Shown here piece by piece: positions 5,336 to 10,499 of a stretch of 10,499 nucleotides of DNA. Position 1 is the first letter of the stretch, and every line of letters starts with the position of its first letter. The position numbers and the translations under genes were made by a program. Under the pieces are notes generated by a model, which was given only the letters and a program-made list of their open reading frames with translations, searched no databases and was not told the origin of the DNA. This DNA comes from an uncultured Lachnospiraceae bacterium (GTDB lineage Bacteria > Bacillota > Clostridia > Lachnospirales > Lachnospiraceae). Location: the NCBI GenBank assembly GCA_947177925.1, contig CAMWWJ010000100.1, positions 1-10,499 of the forward strand. Reading direction: 5' to 3'.

Positions 5336-7543
5336 TCACTCATTCTTCCAGAAAATATCCAGCACATCTCCTTCTGAAAGAAGCTGGGTAAATCCTGCCT
5401 TTTTGCCGTTTAAAACCGTTTCCACACTGGTTCCATGGGGCTTGGACAAGTCAAAATCAATATAGTCGAACACATCTACGAAAATATAATCCTTTTTGCC
5501 CGATAAAGTAATGGGCTTTTTGTTTACTATAATATGAATCGTGTTGTTTTCCCCATCTCCCTGATTGTCAGCCGGATTGCTCTGAATCCCGTTAAAAGCC
5601 TGGTCTGGCTTTTGAATTTCTTCCGTGGTTTTCAGTCTCTGACTGTCCGCTCTGACCACCTCTTCCGGCTCCTTATCTGTTCCATCCTCATGTACTGTTT
5701 TCTTTCCATCTGAATCCGAAGCCATGGGGCTTTCTTTTACTTCCTTCGGGAACTGAACGCTTTCTTCCCTTATTTCCACCTCCGGAAGCTCTAATGTTTC
5801 TAATGTCCAGATAACGGAAAAATTCTCATAAACCTTTGTATCCAGATCCGCTATCCGGTTATTTACATAGATATTCATGTTTTTATCCAATATCACATCC
5901 ATAAATTCGATAATCTGCTTTACTGTATAAAAATTCAGCATTTCTATTTTATCATTTTCCTGAATGGAATAAAAGGCTGACTGTAATTGTCCGTTTACAC
6001 TGGCAAATTTGGGGAATTCCACCTTTTTGTCGTTTACGAAGACGGAAAGGCTTGCCGAAAATTCAGGCAGCTTCCCTACCTCCATTTCTCCGGGCTTTCC
6101 TGCAGTAGATTCTTTTACAGTAATCAGGTCATTTCTGCGGATAGGCGTATGGATATCCGCCGGCTCTCCATTTAAAGTAATGACTGCCGCTTCTCCCGCT
6201 TCTCCCCGTATGACCTTCTGTTTGCCATTGATGGTAAAGGTAAGGGACTGCCCCCTTTTTGGAAAGAGACTATCATTTGGAAAATCCGCCTGCATGGCAG
6301 CATCCACGATGGACAATTTATTATTGTCATACAGCTTGATTCTTGTATCATTAAAGGTGACAAACATAAAGTTATTGCTTTTCTCGTAGAAATTCAGGCA
6401 GATACCAATGGGAGTGACCAGCAGGGAATCCTTTACCACATCGGCCTCTAAAAAATCGATTCTGTCCATGACTTCACTGCCTCTTACAGCACAGCGCTCC
6501 TTTGGAATCCCCAGATACTCTGCAACATAATCCGTATAGCCCTGAATTTTGCCGCCGCCTCCTACTACAAACACGGCGCTTACAGGCTTTCCTCCATTTA
6601 ATTCAAGGAGCTTATCCGCTGCCTGCTTTGCCATCATCGTAACGGATTCTTTGCAGATATCAAGCACCTGCTCCCTTGTAATGTTCTGGGGAAGCCCCAT
6701 AATATCTTTATATTCCACCGTGTCAGCAATGGAAATGCCCTTTTTGATTTCCTCTGCAGTGGTAAAATCCACCAGACAGTGCCTTGCAATCACTTCCGTA
6801 AGGCTGTCTCCCGCCACCGGAAGCATACCGTAAGCAATAATGCTTCCATCCTTTGTAATGGAAATATCGGAAGTCCCCGCCCCTACGTCAATCAAACCGA
6901 TATTGAGCATACGGTACATTTCCGGTATGGCTACCGTAATTGCCGCAATAGGCTCCAGAGTCAGGTTAGCAACCTCTAACCCTGCATACTCCACGGCGCG
7001 GTACAGTCCATCCACCACATCATCCGGCAGAAAGGTAGCAATCAGATCCACTCCGATGGATTTTGCCTTATGGGATTCCAGATTGCCGATCAAATAACCG
7101 TTCATGTAATATTTTACTACAGAATATCCCACGCAGTAAAACTTCATGTCCGTCTTGTTTTCTACTTGAAACTGCTCATAAGCCTTTTCCACCCCTAAGG
7201 AATCCAGCCCGTAAATATCTTCCTGGGTAATAAGCTTATCCTCTGTAAATTCCATATCCGCATGGACCGTCACTGTTTTCAGCACACGTCCTGCTGCCGC
7301 AATGCTTACCTGTTTTAACGGCTCCCCGATTTTTTCTTCTAAAAGCTCCACCACCTCTTTGATGGTCTCCCCTACTGCATGGATATCGTGAATCTGACCG
7401 TCTAACATGGCTCTCGTCTTATGCTCCTTTGACTCCTGGGCAACCACCACGAAACGCTCCTTATTTTTATAACCCACTGTTCCTACAATGCTTCTTGTTC
7501 CAATATCCAAACCAAATACGAATGCTTCCTTTGTTTTCGTCAC
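5336..7543 (-). CDS. FtsA/PilM-like actin-fold ATPase with repetitive C-terminal extension
   Basis: This is a 735-residue protein. Residues 1-385 form an actin/Hsp70-fold ATPase of the FtsA/PilM type: phosphate-1 loop GLDIGTRSIVG at 11-21, an SHS2-like 1C subdomain at about 78-170, phosphate-2 loop IDVGAGTSD at 218-226, and adenosine motif VVGGGGKIQGY at 326-336. FtsA is normally about 420 residues and ends in a membrane-binding amphipathic helix. Here that helix is absent, and residues 434-735 carry repeated short modules of the type V-N-x-K and L-N-G-x-x-A followed by G-D-x-I. An acidic, Ser/Pro-rich and probably disordered linker lies at 585-667. Translation starts at GTG, overlapping the coaE stop as GTGA, with GGGGG seven bases upstream. 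It lies outside the usual division cluster, next to coaE and the hydrolase. Calling it the cell-division FtsA would be unsafe; a role in shape, division or envelope assembly is inferred from the fold only. Confidence 0.85.
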   Translation of the reverse strand: MTKTKEAFVFGLDIGTRSIVGTVGYKNKERFVVVAQESKEHKTRAMLDGQIHDIHAVGETIKEVVELLEEKIGEPLKQVSIAAAGRVLKTVTVHADMEFTEDKLITQEDIYGLDSLGVEKAYEQFQVENKTDMKFYCVGYSVVKYYMNGYLIGNLESHKAKSIGVDLIATFLPDDVVDGLYRAVEYAGLEVANLTLEPIAAITVAIPEMYRMLNIGLIDVGAGTSDISITKDGSIIAYGMLPVAGDSLTEVIARHCLVDFTTAEEIKKGISIADTVEYKDIMGLPQNITREQVLDICKESVTMMAKQAADKLLELNGGKPVSAVFVVGGGGKIQGYTDYVAEYLGIPKERCAVRGSEVMDRIDFLEADVVKDSLLVTPIGICLNFYEKSNNFMFVTFNDTRIKLYDNNKLSIVDAAMQADFPNDSLFPKRGQSLTFTINGKQKVIRGEAGEAAVITLNGEPADIHTPIRRNDLITVKESTAGKPGEMEVGKLPEFSASLSVFVNDKKVEFPKFASVNGQLQSAFYSIQENDKIEMLNFYTVKQIIEFMDVILDKNMNIYVNNRIADLDTKVYENFSVIWTLETLELPEVEIREESVQFPKEVKESPMASDSDGKKTVHEDGTDKEPEEVVRADSQRLKTTEEIQKPDQAFNGIQSNPADNQGDGENNTIHIIVNKKPITLSGKKDYIFVDVFDYIDFDLSKPHGTSVETVLNGKKAGFTQLLSEGDVLDIFWKNE
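5339..6244 (-). repeat. Diverged protein repeat modules in the C-terminus of the FtsA-like protein
   Basis: Within residues 434-735 the same short pattern returns. ITLNGEPADI...RRNDLITV is at 455-476, ASVNGQLQSA...QENDKIEM at 514-535, and ETVLNGKKAG...SEGDVLDI at 708-730. Companion strands VFVNDKKVEF (501-510), IYVNNRIADL (558-567) and IIVNKKPITL (671-680) precede or separate them. The N-G, A and D-x-I positions align by eye. The G-D-x-(L/I)-x-I ending recalls beta-grasp proteins such as ThiS/MoaD, but that fold assignment is a guess. The repeats are visible only at protein level; the DNA copies are too diverged to be a recent tandem duplication. Confidence 0.55.
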
Positions 7544-8136
7544 AGGTATTCCCCCAGCTTTCTATCTATTTGTTCCAATGCCGTTTCCAGTTTTCCGCTG
7601 TTATCAATCACAAACTGGCAGCCCTTTCTGAATTCTTCTTCCAGAAGCTGTCCTTTCATAATCTGCAGCGCCTTTTCCCGGCTGTAGCCTCTGCTTTCCA
7701 TCAATCTGCTTATACGAATGGAATCCTCTGCATAAATATACCATAATTCATCACAAATTTCATCATAATGCTCTTCAATCAGCAGGGCGGCTTCCAGAAA
7801 GAAAAATTTCGCCTCTCCCTTTTTTCTTTCCAGCTCAATCTGCCCAAGAATATATTTCCTTACTTCCGGATGGATGATTTCATTTACCTGTAAAAGCAGC
7901 TTTTGTTCTGAAAAAATCATGGCTGCCATTCTGCCCTTATGAATTTCACCCTGTTCATCCAACACTTCTCTGCCAAGGAGCCTCACTAAAGGCTCATAGC
8001 AGCTTTGTCCCTTTTCTTTTACTCTGTGGGCGGCCTGGTCTGCCATAAGAATCCTTGCCTGATACTTTTCTTCCAGATAGTTTAATATCCGCGACTTTCC
8101 GGCCCCTACTCCCCCGGTAATCCCAATCACTTTCAT
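7540..8136 (-). CDS. coaE: Dephospho-CoA kinase
   Basis: This 198-residue enzyme phosphorylates the ribose 3'-hydroxyl of dephospho-CoA with ATP, the last step of coenzyme A synthesis in the cytoplasm. The P-loop GGVGAGKS is at 8-15, inside the typical start MKVIGITGG. D33 lies in the ADQAAHRV stretch that corresponds to the substrate-side Asp motif of the family. HPEV is at 89-92, EAALLIE at 115-121 corresponds to the usual P-L-L-F-E segment, and the lid arginines lie in RISRLMESRG at 141-150. Length is normal for the family. The ATG lies 10 nt after the polA stop, with AGGAAG six bases upstream overlapping that stop. polA-coaE adjacency is frequent in Firmicutes. The stop overlaps the next gene's GTG by four bases, so the two should be translationally coupled. 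Confidence 0.96.
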   Translation of the reverse strand: MKVIGITGGVGAGKSRILNYLEEKYQARILMADQAAHRVKEKGQSCYEPLVRLLGREVLDEQGEIHKGRMAAMIFSEQKLLLQVNEIIHPEVRKYILGQIELERKKGEAKFFFLEAALLIEEHYDEICDELWYIYAEDSIRISRLMESRGYSREKALQIMKGQLLEEEFRKGCQFVIDNSGKLETALEQIDRKLGEYL

Positions 8137-8146
8137 AGCTTACTTC

Positions 8147-10499
8147 CTATTTTGCTTCATACCAGTTTTCCCCGGTATGCAGATCCACTTCCAATTCTAC
8201 TTTTAACTGTGCCGCATGTTTCATGCTGCCTGCCAGTATTTCTTCCACCTGCTCCTTTTCCTCAAGCTTCGTCTCAATCAGGAGCTCATCATGCACCTGT
8301 AAAATAAGCCTGGAAGAAAGTCCTGCCTCTAAAAGAGCCCAATATACGGCAATCATGGCAAGCTTCATAATATCCGCCGCCGTTCCCTGTATAGGCGCAT
8401 TCATTGCCACCCGTTCTCCAAACTGACGCTGCATGAAATTGCTGCTCTTTATTTCCGGCAAAGGTCTTCTCCGGTTATACATAGTGATGGAATAGCCCTG
8501 TTCCTTTGCCTTTTTCACTTCTTCATCCAAAAATGCCTTTACTCCGGGATACGTATTAAAATAAGCCTCTATATAATCTCCCGCTTCCTTTTTACTTATG
8601 CTCAGGTCCTGACTTAAGCCAAAGGAGCTGATGCCGTATACGATTCCAAAGTTCACCGCCTTTGCATTTCTTCTCTGCAAATCCGTTACCTCCTCAAAGG
8701 GAGTATGGAACACCTTGGAGGCGGTAATGCGGTGGATATCCTCCGACTGATTATAAGCCTCAATCAGCGCCTCATCCCCGGACATATGAGCCAGTATGCG
8801 CAGCTCGATCTGGGAATAATCCGCATCCATCAGCACGCAGCCTTCCTTTGGCACGAATACCTTCCGAATCAGCCTTCCAAGCTCCATGCGCATGGGAATG
8901 TTCTGTAAATTGGGCTCTGTGGAGGAAATCCGCCCGGTAGCGGTAATCATCTGGTTGAAATTGCTGTGTATCCTGCCATCCTCCATAATGTAGTCAGCAA
9001 GCCCTTCCGCATAGGTGGATTTCAGCTTGGTAAGCCCTCTGTATTCCAGAATCTTGGAAACAACCGGATAATCCGGGGCTAACTTTTCCAATACATCCGC
9101 AGCAGTGGAATATCCTGTTTTCGTCTTCTTTCCGCCTTTATAGCCCAGCTTTCCAAACAGGATTTCTCCTAACTGCTTGGGAGAGTTAATGTTGAATTCT
9201 TCTCCCACACCTTCGTAGATTTCCTTTTCCAACTGGTCTATCTTTATCGAAAGAACCTGTCCATATTCCTTTAGCTCTCCCGCCTTTACCATGACCCCTT
9301 CCTTTTCCATCTGATAAAGCACATAGGTCAAAGGCATTTCCATATCCCGCATCAATAGATCCATATTCGCATCTGCCAATTGATGTTTCAATTTCTCATA
9401 GCTGGCATATGCCGTATAAGAACGGAAGCAGGCATATTCTAAAAAAGCCTCCTTCTCATTTTTCATGGATTCATATAGGGATTTCTTCCCAAAATAAGCA
9501 GCCCGGTCCTTTAGCATGATTCCTAACTGTTCATTGGCGATATCCTCTATGGTATATTCGCTTTTTAAAGGATTTAACAGATAGGCAGCCAGCTTTACAT
9601 CAAAAAAGCCATCCGTCAGCCTTCTGTCTATTTGGGAAAGGGTAAAATATTCATAGGTCTTTTTCACATCAAAGGCAATCATCAATTTTCCCCGGGTTCG
9701 GTAAGCATTTGCTAACTCGCTCATTTTGGCAAGAAGATATTCTTCCGTAAGCTCTTCTCCGGTCTTCAGGAATACATGATTGCTTTCTCCATAGGAAAGG
9801 GCAATTCCAAGAAGCTTCTTTCCTTCCGTCTCACCGCCTTCTCCCCGCAGCATGCGTTCCAGCGGCGTCTCTTTTGTTTCCTCCTTTACCCATTCGGAAA
9901 AAAAGGAATATGCCATATACTCCTTTGAAAGGGCTGCTTCAAATATGCTCTCTGCTTTCGTCCTTTCCTCCACATAGAAAAAGCTGTCTGCCTGATCATT
10001 GTGCCTAGTATCCTCTTCAAATCTGGAAAGCATATTTTTAAATTCCATCTTAGAAAACAGCTCATAAGCCTCTTTTGTGTAAAGCTGGCCGATTTTAGCC
10101 GCTTCCAGAGAAAAGGGAACCTCTGCCTGTGTATTGATAGTTGCCAGTGTCTTACTTAAATCCGCAAGCTCCCTGTTGGCTTCCAGTGTTTCCCGAATGC
10201 TTTTTTTGCTGATTTCCTCCAAATGTGCATAGATATTGTCGATGGTACCGTACTCCACTAACAATCCGGTTGCAGTTTTTTCTCCAATTTTAGGAACACC
10301 CGGAATATTATCCGCCGTATCTCCCATAAGCGCCTTTAATTCAATGAACTGTTCCGGGGTCACCTGATATTTTTCAAGTACATCCTTTGCATAATAATCC
10401 TCTACTTCCGTTCTGGCTCCCTTTGTTTTTGGAATGCGGATCTTGATATGCTCGGAGGCAATCTGCAATAAATCCCGATCCCCTGATACAAGGGAAACC
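8147..10499 (-). CDS. polA: DNA polymerase I, N-terminus outside the window
   Basis: The frame is open to the right edge, giving 783 visible residues. It enters at VSGDRDLLQIAS, the 5'-3' exonuclease metal site, so roughly 110 N-terminal residues and the true start are missing. A TTG at 10466-10468 is internal Leu, not a start. The visible order is the end of the 5'-3' exonuclease domain with its helix-hairpin-helix (DTADNIPGVPKIGEKTA), then a degenerate 3'-5' exonuclease domain, then a complete polymerase domain. The polymerase has motif A DADYSQIELR, motif B RRNAKAVNFGIVYG (O-helix Lys, Phe, Tyr) and motif C QVHDE. The exo I acidic pair appears replaced (AYSFFSE), and the exo III Asp is Tyr in CFRSYTAY, so proofreading is probably lost, as in Bacillus-type enzymes. 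Role: gap filling, RNA-primer removal and excision repair. The coaE gene follows directly. Confidence 0.97.
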   Translation of the reverse strand, partial: VSLVSGDRDLLQIASEHIKIRIPKTKGARTEVEDYYAKDVLEKYQVTPEQFIELKALMGDTADNIPGVPKIGEKTATGLLVEYGTIDNIYAHLEEISKKSIRETLEANRELADLSKTLATINTQAEVPFSLEAAKIGQLYTKEAYELFSKMEFKNMLSRFEEDTRHNDQADSFFYVEERTKAESIFEAALSKEYMAYSFFSEWVKEETKETPLERMLRGEGGETEGKKLLGIALSYGESNHVFLKTGEELTEEYLLAKMSELANAYRTRGKLMIAFDVKKTYEYFTLSQIDRRLTDGFFDVKLAAYLLNPLKSEYTIEDIANEQLGIMLKDRAAYFGKKSLYESMKNEKEAFLEYACFRSYTAYASYEKLKHQLADANMDLLMRDMEMPLTYVLYQMEKEGVMVKAGELKEYGQVLSIKIDQLEKEIYEGVGEEFNINSPKQLGEILFGKLGYKGGKKTKTGYSTAADVLEKLAPDYPVVSKILEYRGLTKLKSTYAEGLADYIMEDGRIHSNFNQMITATGRISSTEPNLQNIPMRMELGRLIRKVFVPKEGCVLMDADYSQIELRILAHMSGDEALIEAYNQSEDIHRITASKVFHTPFEEVTDLQRRNAKAVNFGIVYGISSFGLSQDLSISKKEAGDYIEAYFNTYPGVKAFLDEEVKKAKEQGYSITMYNRRRPLPEIKSSNFMQRQFGERVAMNAPIQGTAADIMKLAMIAVYWALLEAGLSSRLILQVHDELLIETKLEEKEQVEEILAGSMKHAAQLKVELEVDLHTGENWYEAK

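Noticed and set aside
6009..6389. Plus-strand frame of 126 codons inside the FtsA-like gene
   Set aside because: It lies wholly antisense to a well-supported gene and shows no recognisable domain. Other plus-strand frames in the window are rejected for the same reason.
10466..10468. TTG as the start of the DNA polymerase I gene
   Set aside because: The frame stays open upstream to the window edge and encodes VSGDRDLLQ, a conserved internal motif of the 5'-3' exonuclease domain. The real start is outside the window.
1..10499. Mobile element, CRISPR array, tRNA or rRNA, defence or toxin-antitoxin genes
   Set aside because: No transposase, integrase, direct-repeat array, cloverleaf-like sequence or known defence domain was found on either strand. 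The coding density is fully explained by housekeeping-type genes.

Overview
The window reads as a stretch of chromosome from a Gram-positive anaerobe of the class Clostridia, most likely family Lachnospiraceae. Evidence for this is the moderate GC content, strong AGGAGG-type ribosome binding sites, and the order polA, coaE, FtsA-like, YycJ/WalJ-type hydrolase, ACT protein, DUF711 protein, GH13 glycosidase. The placement rests on gene content and protein style, not on a database search. All nine genes lie on the minus strand, so they are transcribed from the right end of the window towards the left.

The layout, in the direction of transcription, is as follows. DNA polymerase I lacks its N-terminus at the right window edge (8147-10499). 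Dephospho-CoA kinase follows 10 nt later (7540-8136). Its stop codon overlaps the GTG start of a large FtsA-like actin-fold ATPase with a repetitive C-terminal extension (5336-7543). Next come a YycJ/WalJ-type metallo-beta-lactamase-fold hydrolase (4505-5302) and a small ACT-domain protein of the UPF0237 type (4193-4465). These are followed by its usual partner, a DUF711/UPF0210 'PFL family' protein (2800-4164), an intracellular GH13 alpha-glycosidase (1005-2774), and a membrane protein with a C-terminal J domain (195-1001). After an 82-nt gap, the beginning of a NimA-like pyridoxamine-phosphate-oxidase-family gene runs off the left edge (1-112).

Gaps from polA to the J-domain gene are 39 nt or less. 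Two junctions are nearly or truly overlapping, and I see no hairpin-plus-T-run terminator between them. Read-through as one long operon is therefore plausible, with a candidate internal promoter ahead of the ACT/DUF711 pair. The operon mixes DNA synthesis, coenzyme A synthesis, a possible cytoskeletal or envelope ATPase, a possible nuclease, a probable sensor pair of unknown function and maltodextrin breakdown, so no single pathway unites it. There is no mobile element, CRISPR array, tRNA, rRNA or phage gene, and no stretch over 300 bases without a gene.

Most of the window is ordinary. The parts worth a second look are the FtsA-like protein with its repeated C-terminal modules, the uncharacterised ACT/DUF711 pair, the membrane J-domain protein, and the loss of proofreading residues in PolA. 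Two genes (ACT and hydrolase) have better-supported starts slightly inside their longest open frames.
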